64,000 bases of DNA from Eleusine coracana subsp. coracana. Taxonomy: Eukaryota; Streptophyta; Magnoliopsida; Poales; Poaceae. The stretch covers positions 30,304,228 through 30,368,227 of the forward strand of contig CM064424.1 in assembly GCA_032690845.1 (NCBI GenBank), in the 5' to 3' direction. The translations under genes and the position numbers were made by a program. Positions 1 through 10,734 of this stretch are shown here, one piece after another; the stretch's first letter is position 1, and each line of letters opens with the position of its first letter. The notes under the pieces were generated by a model. The model was not told the origin of the DNA and searched no databases. It was given only the letters and a program-made list of their open reading frames with translations.

Positions 1-712
1 GAAGAAAGAAAGAGAAAAATTACCAGCTCTCATAGATATAAAAAAATGTTAAGTTTCAAGGTTCATTCAAAATACTTTGAGCAAAATAAAGGACCATCCT
101 TCCACTCTAGCACAAAAATCCAGTCTTTGATAAAGATTTTTGCTATTGTGCTAGTGCACTCCTTCGCGTGAGTCCATTCTCTCCCTCTCCCCTGGACATT
201 ATTTCCAAATGGTTGGAATGAGAAAGTGCAAAGTCTTTTCGCTAGGACCATCTCTTAACTTAACAAAATATGCATACTAAATGTGCCATCCTACCAAGCT
301 CCACATATAAAGCCAAATTTTAGAAAGTATGATGAGCACTTGGTGAAGAAATACACCTTCTGAGAGATGAGAGTCATAGTGAAAAATTGCACCAAGAGGG
401 AAAATTTTAAATCTTATGCAGCATTATAAAAACTTTGGACTCATGATCATGTAGGAGGTTGAGTGACAAAATCTAAACTAGTTGTTCTGAGTTCCAACCG
501 CTCATGACAAGGTCATAAAATGGCTAGGAGCCCCACTTATAATGAGAAAGACTTAGTGATCAACTTGTGCTGGTTTACTATTACCCCTACGTTGTTGGAG
601 TACATGTTTGTGCACTTGATCCTCGCAGGGCTCTAATATTAAAGCAACTCCTGATCCATCACTTCCAAGTTTTAATTTGCTCGGGACGAGCAAAGGTTTA
701 AGCTTGGGGAGG
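1..712 (+). mobile_element. 3' non-coding end of a plus-strand Ty3/gypsy (Athila-like) element
   Basis: No ORF of substance is visible. The segment ends in a polypurine-type stretch (about 690-712, AAGGTTTAAGCTTGGGGAGG) directly before an LTR that begins TGTTGG, so I read it as the 3' internal part of an element that starts left of the window. The phrase around the polypurine tract is the kind I know from grass Athila-type elements; that family call is from memory of such elements. The coding part lies outside the window. Confidence 0.6.
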
Positions 713-2606
713 TGTTGGTGTCCCTTAAAACCCAATATCGGCCACCAACCGGTCAGGAAATACAAGGTAATGACCAAAGTTTTATGAATATTTGTTTAAA
801 CTAATAAAGTTCCACAAGTTTTGGTGAAATATGTGTTTGCAGGTATATTAGGGTCAAAACATGCAAAAACACGAAGAAACACACCGTTGATCGAACACGG
901 CTGTGAAACAACCGTTTTCCACTGGCCGACAGAGTCATATAAGGCTAAAATCAGGGCCGAGGTAGGGTCGTGATGGCTAAAATCAGAGCCTAGCCGACAG
1001 GGTCATATCAGGTTGAAATCAGCCACCCGGCTGATCAAAATAGAGTCGTCATCAGGCTGATCATCCGACCTAGCCGAATCTGCAAAACACTCCACCATGA
1101 GGCTGTTTTCTCCTCCTAGACCAAAAGCAATGAAATATGGCTAAGGAGAGGAGGCCAACATGTGGCGTAACAGGGAGAATTCACGGGGCGACCTGGCCTA
1201 GGTCACCGCCCGGCCTGGCCTACCGACCGGGCTCCCATGCCGCCCGGCCTAGGTTGGCCCCCCAGGTTTGCTAGCCCATGAGGACCATGAGGCCTACCGA
1301 CCCCAAAATGGAGAAGTCGGTGCAAACCAACCAAGGAACTGCCATCAAGATAAGATCTGAGCCAACCAAAACAAGTCGGTCAGAAACCGACTCAATCCAA
1401 CGGTCGCTCGACCTAGGCTGCCGCCCGGCATACCCGGCCGCCTGGCATGGCCCACCGCCCGGTGGAGGAATTTTTGCCCACTGACTCTCCTTCACCTACA
1501 AGTACCCGCCAACCCTTCACCACCTATAAATAGAGGGGAATTCGGCAGAAATAAAGAAATCAAGCAAGTGAAGCATATTGAAGTCCATTTCCCACTACTT
1601 TTCTTACTAGTAGAGTATGTTAGTTAGTCGGGAGTTAGAGTCTAGTCGGGAGCTTAGCTCGGGATTTCAGAAATCGTCTCGGAGTCTTGGTATGAGCTCT
1701 CTTGTATCTTTTTCTCCTTTTGTGAGACTTATCTTTTATTAAATATAATTATCTTTTCCTTATTTATCTTATCAAGTATTTATCTTTACTTAGCCAATTT
1801 CCTCAAGTTACAATTATCGGGAAAGAACTTTGAACCATAGTTTACTGGATTCCTGGCTAGGATTTAATTAAGTTTAGTACTTGAATAGAACTTAGACTTG
1901 GTTATTCCCCGGCTATTCTTCCGCTAGGCCAACGGAAGAATATCTAGTGAAGGCGTAGGCGCGGTGCCTAAGTTAACACTATCTGGATTTGCATTTGTCC
2001 CCATGGGCTGTGTGGTAGGCGGCAGGTGGTGACAGCCCTGTCCATCCCTTTAGTAATCCATCACGTTCGGGAAGTCTCAAGCAGGATTGTCTAGCGGTAA
2101 CGTGCCCGCTAGTGCACGAGGTTAGTTACCGACCCTATTAGTGGATCGTTATCATTCCCTGAAGTAAGCTTATTGGTGAAAGTTTCAAGGTTGTACCTGA
2201 GTAACTAGGAATTTTGACGCTTGACTAGATTTAGGAAAGTTTATCTTAGAAATTCTAGACTTAGACTTGCTGTCCTCCCGGCTAGCTTACGATCTCTTTT
2301 ATCTATCTTAGTGTGGATTTCTCCTATATCACTACTCCTTTGTTTATCATTGAATATCTTTACCCCCATCTTTGGTCAGTTGGTATAACTCTTATAGTCA
2401 TATCTTTGTTAAACCAAGATACTCTTATGCCGCGCTTCCCTAAGGAAAATAAATATGATACCTTGGAATACTCCCAGGTGAAATGCTACAATAGATGTGC
2501 GCTTGCGGATTGGTTCACTCTTCTCTTAAAGCATAACAAACATCAATCAACACTTCGAGCGTTGTTACCAGATAATATTTTGGTGCGATGTTAAGAAGTG
2601 CCAACA
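713..2606 (+). mobile_element. 3' LTR of the plus-strand Athila-like element
   Basis: The LTR starts TGTTGGTGTCCC right after a polypurine tract and ends GTGCCAACA, so the ends form the inverted pair TGTTGG/CCAACA. Length is about 1.9 kb. A TATA-like CTATAAATAG lies near 1523. No primer-binding site follows 2606. Instead the minus-strand reverse transcriptase of another element resumes at 2607, so this is a 3' LTR or a solo LTR inserted into that element. The first five bases after it are CATGT (2607-2611), the expected target duplication; its partner would lie left of the window. Confidence 0.7.
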
Positions 2607-3623
2607 CATGTCTTAGGAAACTACATATCCCCTTGACATTAATTGGAGGTGGAAGCCTTTCTATGACCTCAATCTTAGCTCTATCCACCTCAATGCCCCT
2701 CTCGGACACAAGGAGTCCTAAAACATTGCCCTCTCAGACCACAAAGTCGCACTTTTCCCAGTTAAGTACCAAGTCCTTTTCCTAGCATCTTTGCAAGACC
2801 CTATCTAGCTTCTTAAGACAATGATCAAAAGTTTTCCCATAAGCAGAGAAGTCATCCATGATTTCTTCGATCATGTTAGACAAGATAGACATCATGCACC
2901 TTTGAAATGAAGTGGGAGCATTACACAACTCGAATGACATTCTACAATAGGCATAAATTCCATAAGGGCATGTGAAGGTGGTCTCACTTTGATCATCGGG
3001 ATGGATGGGAATTTGATGCTAAGCAGAGTACCCATCAAGGAAGCAAAAGAAGGAATGATTGGCTAGTCGCTCCAACATTTCATCAATGAAGGGTAGCGGG
3101 AAATGATCCTTTTTCATCACCTTGTTCAGCCTTTGATAGTCAATGCACATCCTCCATCCCGTGATGGTGCGTTTGGGATCAACTCGTTTCTATCATTTCT
3201 AATGACCATCATACCTCCGTTCTTAGGCACTACTTGCACTAGGCTAACCCACTCACTATGAAAAATAGGATAAATTATCCTGGCGTGTAAAAGTTTCAAG
3301 ACCTCCTTCTTGAGAACCTCTCTCATTGCATTGTTTAGCCTCCTTCGAGGCTCTTTAGGAGGTGTGCTATCAGCATCAATGGGAATGCAATGGGTGCAAA
3401 GAGCAGAACTAATTCACTTAAGGTCTTGGAGTGAGTAGCCTAGGACAACATGCTGCTTTTCTAGGATGGCTATAAGTCTAGCGGTTTCTTCCTCTGATAG
3501 CTTATCACTTACGATAACAGGGGCTCATGGGTTGCCATTTTGAAAAGCATAGCATAGGACAGAGGGCAAGGGCTTAAGCTCAATTGGAGGTTGTGATGGT
3601 GGTTCTTCAATTGGTAGCTCAAT
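2607..3623 (-). pseudogene. Ty3/gypsy (Athila-type) reverse transcriptase, decayed
   Basis: Read on the minus strand, this is the protease-to-RT linker and reverse transcriptase of an Athila-type polyprotein. Visible landmarks, in order, are PPIELKPLPS (near 3580), EVLKLLHARIIYPI and SEWVSLVQVVPKNGG (3330-3225), a catalytic MDDF (about 2850) and SERGIEVDRAKIEVIERL (about 2700-2645). Stops and frame changes break the reading frame throughout, so it is not functional. The upstream gag-protease half is at 5445-6944; a solo LTR separates the two. The downstream RNase H and integrase are cut away by the LTR at 713-2606. The RT family is clear; assignment to Athila rather than a neighbouring lineage is from remembered motifs. 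Confidence 0.8.
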
Positions 3624-5444
3624 TGTTGAGAAACCATGTGGATATGTACCATGGTTTGCAATATGTGATGAGTAATTGACTTTGATTGATTTGGTATTTG
3701 AGTTGAAATGTGGGAATTTGGGGATTGCATGAGTTTGTGCATGTCATGGTTATGACTAACCAGAGTTGGTGAAGTTGTAGGAGATGGGAAACGTGTCTTG
3801 CTTGTCTCATGATGTGTAGGTCACTAGAGTCGACTTGGTGGTCAACGGCAAGAGGATCAGGCACAAGTAGGAGACTTGGGGCCGGATGATCGGGAGGCCA
3901 AGTTAAGTCAAGAGTGATCCACACCATACACGTGGAGAGGCAAGGAGCACAGACGGTTTTGCGATTGAGCCTCAAAACCGTGGGTGATGATCAAGACGGT
4001 GGGGTTGACCAAGTCAAAAAGGTGATCGGGCGTCGATGCAAGTAGAGGCTTCCAATGGACTAGAGACGGGAGAGACTTGCCAACGAGGAGGATCATGGGA
4101 CGAGGTGACACGCGTCAAGATCAAGAAGTCGCACTTTGAGAAGCATGCATGGTGGTTTCTCGGTTTGGGCATCAAAACCGGCAGCGACAATTGGAGGTGC
4201 ACATGGCACCATTGTGGAGCTTACGTCGAGGTGAAGCAAAATCATAAAGGGCCCGAGAGCATTCGGGCAACAAGGAAAAAGATGGACGGTTGTGCTCCTG
4301 GTGGTAGGTGGTAGTGTATTATAGGTGATGGGTAGGATGGTCTTTTGGACAACCCCTAGGCCTATATAAGGAGAGGTAGGGCTGGTGGAAGAGGTTCCTC
4401 TCTTTTCCTTAGCCTTGCCTTAGGTCTTCATTCAAAGTGTTAGGAGAGGTCTTCATGTAATAGAGGAGAGGAGAGGGTGTGTGAAAGATATCTCTTCCTC
4501 TTCCAAATAGTGGGAGGAAGAGGGTGACTTCCTAGCCATGTATACATGTATCTTGACTTGATGAATCAATGATATAAGATTCAAATTCGTGCTCAAGTTC
4601 TTCCTCTCTCCCTAAATCCTGAATTGTCTTTTTTCTCTATTTTTTGGAGCTATTTTCGTGGGAATTTTCGATCTCATTTTTGGGCAACTTTTTAGGTGCA
4701 TTTCTTGGGGGATCTTGGTGCTATTACGAGCTAGAACAATCTTATATGGATCCTTGACCGAATCATAAGCTCTAGCACCTTCGATTTGAAAGATTTCTCA
4801 AGTTTCCCCTTTTTGGTGTTCTTGGCACAAGATCTAAAATTCGTGATGATTCCTTGAGCCAATTGAGTGGATCTTCTAGGATTAGGGTTGTTATGTGTTG
4901 AGGATTGGTAGGTCCACAAATCAGACGATTTGGAGTTTGTTTGATGAGGTTTTGGTCAAGTTTTTGCCTAATCCCGAGGCAAATCCTGTTCTATCAGGGG
5001 TCGATCGGCACTACCGATCTTTACACCAGCACTACTGATACGGGGATGAAAATCCAGCTCGGCACTGCCGATGACCTGCTCATGTTTTTCGTCTTCTTTC
5101 TGAACTCAATCGGCACTACTGATGATATGACCGGCACTACCGGTAGAACCAATCGGCACTGTCGATGCTCTTGACTGGCACTGCTGATGGTCAGTCTGAG
5201 TTGCCTGTTTTGTGTCTTCTTTCCTAGTTTCAAGTCTTGGGCATTTCCCTTTGCTTCTCTCTAGTTCTTCCACTAGTGTGAGTCACTCCTAGGGCTAGCT
5301 CATCACAAGTTGCTGTGTGTGGCCTTGGTAATTCTTTCAGAGGTTGGTTCGGGCTGTATTTGGGAAATAGGCCAAGTTCTTGAGAAGAATTTTAACTGGC
5401 TCCTATTCACGCCCCCCCCCCCCTCTAGTTGCCTTCTCGGTCCT
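3624..5444 (+). mobile_element. Solo LTR inserted in the Athila-type element (copia-like, Maximus/SIRE-like end)
   Basis: Both sides carry the same bases, TCAAT at 3619-3623 and at 5445-5449 (a sixth base also matches, so CAATT is an alternative). Removing the insert plus one copy rejoins the minus-strand host frame as ...KIIELPIEE..., which is strong evidence for the borders. The sequence starts TGTTGAG. A TATA-like CCTATATAAGG lies near 4370, and the end is C-rich (5412-5423), followed by CTCGGTCCTT, much like the LTR ending at 22483. It holds no ORF of note. A cluster of short GGCACTACCGAT-type repeats lies at 5005-5190. Orientation is inferred from the TATA and the C-rich 3' end. Confidence 0.75.
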
Positions 5445-6944
5445 TCAATTATCTTCTGAAACTCATCCTCCTCTTGGATGAACTCTTTAGCATCTCTTTC
5501 TAGAAGGGATTCAGGAGAATCAAATGGGAGAAAAGCCATTACTTCCTCGATTGGCTCATCCTTAGGAGGAGGATCTAGTAAGGAGTTCCTCGATCGGGAG
5601 ATCAGGACAAAAATCCCCCTCCCCCCCCCCCCCCCCCCGGCCCAAGTTTTACATCGAGATTTCCAAGCGTTGGTACATCTATGAGTAATTTCTCAATGTG
5701 ATGCCTGATTAAGACATCAAAGTCCTGAATGTCAAAGACATGGAAGTCTAGGGCAGCCTCGACGTTTGTGTGCCTTACAACCACGTCTTGCAAAATCCCA
5801 CATCCTTCTAAAATAGGACCAAAGGGACTTTTGAAGTACTTACTAGTCTGTGTCAGTGGAATATCACCCAAAATGTCAAGTACAAAGGCACTAGAAACTA
5901 TGTTGCCCCTGACAGTAGGATTATAAAGAACTTCCATCGTGAATCCTCTATTGTCCCATTGAATGGTTGAAGAGGGAGAGCAAATTCGAATTACTTCAGA
6001 GGATAGTTCAACCTCTCACAACCATTTGTCTCTCATAAATGAGGTTAACTCCTTCACCGTCTCTTGGAGGAATGCCTCTTCGAGTGGCTCAGGAGGAGAG
6101 ATGGGAATTGGGGGTTTCTTTTGGCAAAAATACTTTGAGGTGTTTCCATAATCTTCAAAAAGCACTTCCTCAAAGTCAAATGGGAACTTTGATGGTTGAA
6201 TTTCTTCTTCGCTACAAGTTCTCGGTTCAGGTGAGAGCTCAACGGTCGAATCTTGGGGTATGCAAGGAGTGGCTTTGGAAATGGCTATTGAGGGATCCTC
6301 ATGGCTCAACTTGGCTTCCTCTTGGAGGTGTTCGGTATGATTGGAAATAAAGGAAGTGTTTTCTAGGATACGATCTAGGATTTCTCTTCCTTCTATTGTC
6401 GTTTTATGGGCGAACGATCCTCCGGTGGCAATGTCTAGGTATCGGGCAGGTTACTTGTTCACAAAAATGCTGAAGCAACATCAAGTCGAGAATGGCAAGG
6501 TTGGGTCCAGATTTGGATAGCAAATTAAGCCTAGCCTAGGCTACAGCTAAAGACTCCTTCTCATTCTATCGAAAGCCAAGAATTTCCATACGAAGAGAGA
6601 CAATACGGAACATAGGAAAGAAAGTGAAACAAAATTTATCTCGAAGTTCCTTCCAATCACTGTTTACACTTCCGACAGTATGAGTATACCATTCTTTGGC
6701 CCTCTCCTTGAGGGAAAAGGGAAACATTTCCACTTTAGAGTTTCCTATGTCATGCCCTTAATGAAGAGGGACAAACACAGTTGCTCAAATTATTGTAGAT
6801 TGTGGTATGGGTTTTCACTATCTAAGCCAGAGAAGGATTGCTCCCGAACCATGGCTATAAAGATAGGGTGGAGTTCATAACCAGATGAGCGAATTTGGTC
6901 CATAGATGGTGGTGGCTCATAGAATTCGCCCTTTGGCAGCATCA
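5445..6944 (-). pseudogene. Ty3/gypsy (Athila-type) gag and protease region, decayed
   Basis: On the minus strand a gag fragment lies around 6650-6540 (WKELRDKF, then FPMFRIVSLRMEILGF). A linker follows at 6309-6016, then the protease domain at 5937-5640 (MEVLYNPT, SSAFVLDILGD, FHVFDIQDFDVLI). It carries stops and shifts and a run of 16 or more C within the protease part (about 5620-5640). It joins the RT at 2607-3623 once the solo LTR is removed. The 5' end of the element is truncated near 6945, where unrelated plus-strand sequence begins. Non-functional. Confidence 0.75.
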
Positions 6945-7499
6945 TTCTTGGGGGCTGTTGTATTACATTCTTTCGTAATACTGTTCAGGAAATTGGCAGC
7001 ACCAATCTTGGGGCTGTCAGTTTGTTTCTTTTAAAGAATCACTTGGAGGGAGTGTTAGCTCCAATCTTGGGGGCTGATTTTCTCCCCAAGTTCTTCGTAA
7101 TATCACTTAGAGGGAGTGTTAGCTCCAATCTTGGGGGCTGATTTTCTGCCAAGTTCTTCGTAATATCACTCGGAGGGAGTGTTAGTTTCAACCTTGGGGG
7201 TTCTGTTTTTTAAGTTTTCATGTTTCTGACTCACGAGTTATTTTATTTAAATAACTTTTGAGTTGGGGGCAAGGACTGGTTATAGATATCTCTAAATTCG
7301 GTTTTTAGACTCACAAGGCATTTCAAAATAATGATTCAATACCTTTTGAGTTAGGGGTTATACTCATAGACTATGCCTATTTTGGCTTTCATGAAGAAAG
7401 AAAGTTTCAATTAGCATTAAGAGAAACACTTTTCAATTTTGAGGAGCATCAAGATAAATTGAAGATTTGGATTCAAAATTGGAAAGTTCTTGGGGCTAC
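6945..7499 (+). mobile_element. 3' internal end of a Tat-type element with repeated TTGGGGGCTG units
   Basis: This non-coding stretch leads into an LTR at 7500. It contains several copies of a purine-rich phrase (CAATCTTGGGGGCTG) at about 6948, 7000, 7062, 7126 and 7190. The last three sit in a tandem repeat of 63-64 bp. The same phrase, as TCTTGGGGCTAC, forms the apparent polypurine tract at 7488-7499. Two looser repeats with ACTCACGAG and CTTTTGAGTT occur at 7229-7365. No coding region seen. Confidence 0.55.
7046..7195 (+). repeat. Tandem repeat, period 63-64 bp, about 2.3 copies
   Basis: The string GAGGGAGTGTTAG starts at 7046, 7110 and 7173. Each unit contains CTTGGGGGCTGATTTTC and AAGTTCTTCGTAATATCAC. 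A weaker copy may precede it from about 6975. Confidence 0.8.
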
Positions 7500-7866
7500 T
7501 GTGGGACATGTATACCCGGGATACCTATCCACTCAGCTATATGGCCGAGTGGGCCAGGGCTTGATTATGAAGCATTGGAGATCAAGGCCCAGAAGATAAT
7601 TACTCAGATATTTGTTTAAAGTAGGCCATAAGTTAGGTTAATAGATTTGGTGTATAGATAGAATCAAATGTAATGAAATGATAGATTTCCATGTAAACCA
7701 CACTACCCTTTAGCTATATAAGGACGACAGGGGGTCTTCCCAGATCATCAGAACTCGCATTAGGAAACCCTAGCCCTGATGCGAATCCTAGCAATACAAG
7801 AACACCAAACAGGACGTGGGGTTGTTATCCTCACGGAGGCCCGAACCTGTATAAACTCTGTGTCCT
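7500..7866 (+). mobile_element. Tat-type (Ty3/gypsy) LTR, 3' part missing
   Basis: It begins TGTGGGACATGTATACCC after a polypurine tract, has a TATA-like CTATATAAGG near 7714, and carries ACACCAAACAGGACGTGGGG near 7801, a phrase common to Tat-lineage LTRs in grasses. It breaks off near 7866, where the copia-type 3' ORF begins, so the end of the LTR is lost. The right border is approximate. Confidence 0.6.
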
Positions 7867-9380
7867 ATGTCTATCGACTTTCATACTCATACGCATACCC
7901 AGATCTACTATCGAGATTATCTCTCGACCCTTTCTATAGTCTTTCAGCCACCTCACACCCCAGGATTCGATAGACGCCTAGCACGACTTACTTCTGAGGG
8001 GAAGGTTGTCAGAGCGATAGTCACCCAGACTATCATTCCCAGGTCAGGGTATAGAGAGGAGTTCATGTTGCTACACCAGTGGGCAGTTGCAGCTATGTTA
8101 CGCAAACAGGTTTTTGACTTGACAAACTTGATGATAGCAGAGATGGAGGAGGTTATTTCTGAGAGGGTTGGAGGACATGACTTATTCTATTCACCATATA
8201 TTTTCTTTCACTTGAGGAGACTTGGGCTAGTGACAAAGGAGCAGTACGAGGCATTCCCCAAGGCCACCACCAGCTATGCTCCACGCATACGTAGGGGATC
8301 ATAGTCAGCCTCCAGCCAGCACATAGATGAGTAGGAGTCACCACCAACACTCATGAGTAGGAGACTCATACAGAGATAGTAGTTCCTGAGTCAGCCAGTG
8401 TATGAGCACAACCTCAACCAACAGCTCCTGAGATAGATCATGCCTCCACTATTGCAGTGATAGTAGGATGCCTGGGTGACTTCATCCAGAGTACTACAGA
8501 CGAGAGGTGGAAGATTATGAGCATATTGAGGATGCACGCCGAGCAGCAGCAGCAACAACAGATGAGGATGATGTTTGTTCTGGTGAGTCAGGTATTGGAG
8601 CTTACACGCAGACACGTTAGTCAACAGCTTGGAGTACCTTCCGCTTCACTCCAACAACTTCAGCAGCTCCAGACACAGAGAGGCCCCTTCACGACCATGA
8701 TGACAGCGCAGTCTAGCAGTAGCACGCCTTCACTACCAGGGGAGTTTTAGACATGGGGAGCAAGGCCTTCACACTCACCTTCATATCTCTCCCCGATGTC
8801 TAGTTTTTCGATGACTGCACTATTCTTGTCTCCTACACAGTTTGCAACACCACCAATAGCAGTACCACCCACCTTTGTAGTACAACCACCTATCAGGAGC
8901 CTAATTTTCTCAGAGATCGTCCACACTACTCTAGCAGCTCCACAGACAGAGACAACTACGACCTCCGTCCCATCTTCTTCTACTATAGATTCTACTCTTG
9001 TCACACCTCAGATAGCAGATGATATAGTTCATAGGGGATTCTCCCAGCAGGATGTGGTTGACCTTAGTCTTCTTCAGGCATCTGTTGTGCAGGAGACCAC
9101 CACTATTCCAGAGGGAGCTCAGGGGCGAGAGTCAGAGTCACCAGAGGATCTTTTGTACTTTGAGCAGCTTGATGCTTAGGTGGCAGAGACTCAAACTGAG
9201 TAGCAGGATCCGGCACTGGAGCAGCCTAGAGCAGAGTTTTTGGCGTACGTTGTTACACCACTACCTCCTTCGACCTCGAGCGCTCAGTAGTTTTTCCTCT
9301 CTTTTTGGTGCTTGGTGCCAAAGGGGGAGAAGTCATAGAGGTAGGAGGAGTGTTACTTGTGTCGTGATCAAGAGAGAGTA
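7867..9380 (+). pseudogene. Env-like 3' ORF of a SIRE/Maximus-type Ty1/copia element, broken
   Basis: The longest open part is 7867-8304 (about 145 aa, with HTPGFDRRL, VTQTIIPRSGYREEF, FHLRRLGLVTKEQYEAF). Further open pieces at 8457-8750 (Gln-rich) and 8796-9179 (Ser/Thr/Pro-rich, ending in a short acidic stretch) continue it across stops at about 8302 and 8748. The region ends with GGTGCCAAAGGGGGAGAAG (about 9309), which is typical downstream of the extra ORF in SIRE/Maximus elements. The role of this ORF is unknown; the env-like label follows the lineage literature. No gag-pol lies upstream; the 5' part was lost at the junction with the Tat LTR. Confidence 0.65.
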
Positions 9381-9893
9381 GCTTATACTTAGGGGGGTAT
9401 ACGTGGTTTATGATAGGAGATACTTTTGGAGCTTATTTTGATAGATTTATCAAGATGTTCATGGATTTTGATGAGTCATGGTTTACATTCGCTTGTGTTT
9501 TGACTCGTCATGATCTCACTTGGTTTATTGACATACGCATTGGCTTGTCTTTCTTTCTTGTATCCTATATGCCCATGTATGTATTCATGATGATGATTGC
9601 TTGCTTTTAATTCTTATGCATGTTTCATGCTATCTTGTTGCATATCATCACCATGTCCTGCATTGCATGTCCTTGTGCTTTCTTTAATCATCATCTATCA
9701 TGACATGCATGCATATCATCTAGAATGTACTTTTCCCTCATCACTCTTTAGCTCTTGATTATGCTTGATTTGAGTAGGACCTTGTTTGAAACTTCTTATT
9801 CCTTTGAGGTTCCTCTCGATCATAGTGTGGCTTTGTAGCCTCAATGTTTTATGATATGTAGTGGCTCTCATCAATCACCAAAAAGGGGGTGAT
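9381..9893 (+). mobile_element. 3' untranslated region and polypurine tract of the Maximus-type element
   Basis: Non-coding, with many short ATGCATG and CATCATC words. It ends AAAAAGGGGGTGAT (9880-9893), the polypurine tract that precedes the LTR. Confidence 0.65.
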
Positions 9894-10734
9894 TGTAAGG
9901 TTCATGACCATTTATGATTGGATCCTAAGGTTTGGATGTTTTGGTGATTAATGACAACTATAAAATTTTGGGCTAATATCTACATAAGTGTTGTGTTTGC
10001 AGAAATCATTTTTAACTCTACTACAAATCCTTTTGATGATGGTTGTCTTGACGATTGATGATAATGACAACAAGCATGGAGACTTGATGAGCTTGATGGA
10101 GTCCAAGGGTTAATGGAGATAGATCAAGGCTAAGGATAAGATAGGAGCAAGTGTTTGGAACACTTGTCTAGCTGTTAGGGCCTGTGTCAATAGGAAAAAC
10201 CGGAATATTAAGAGGGTCTAGGTAATGTCTCTTAGGTCACACTAGTCGGTGATGTGCATGGATGCTCAGTGAATTCAGAAGGCACTAGGTGGCAGTGGAG
10301 AGGACAAGGAGCTGTTGGATGAAGCCGGGAAACAAGTCAAACGAAGACGATGAGTTTCAGCTTCTCGAGATAGAGACCAAATAGAGGGGTCAAAGAGACC
10401 GGACTGTACGATCATCAGAGATTAGAGGACCGTTGGTTGCCAGGAATCTATTGACACGAAGGCCCATACAGACCAGACAGTACAGTGTACAAACTAGATT
10501 GTATGGTCTGTGTGGATGGGAAGAAAACAGAGAATAAGTAGTTTGGATCATCGCTTTGGAATGAACAGTGTTTGTAGAGACTGGAAGGTCCAGTTTGGCA
10601 GAGACCGACCTGTATGGTTTGTACGTCCAGAAAGATTGTTTCGTAGAGCAACGACTAGTTTGAGGTTGGAAGCCTATATAAAGTCATTGCTAGGACCTTG
10701 GAGACCACCTTTGGCCATTGGGATAGCTGCGAGC
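9894..10734 (+). mobile_element. Maximus-type LTR, left part (split by a later insertion)
   Basis: It starts TGTAAGGTTCATGACC and matches the intact solo LTR at 20556-22483 all along, for example TTTTGGTGAT near 9948 and GATGATAATGACAACAAGCATGG. The TATA-like CCTATATAAAG is at 10672. At 10735 it is interrupted by an LTR element and resumes at 19705. Several imperfect palindromes of the GACCGGACTGTACGGTC type lie between 10385 and 10640. Confidence 0.8.

Noticed and set aside
7046..7195. Regular repeats that might suggest a CRISPR-like array
   Set aside because: The units are near-identical along their whole length with no variable spacers. It is a tandem repeat in a retrotransposon.
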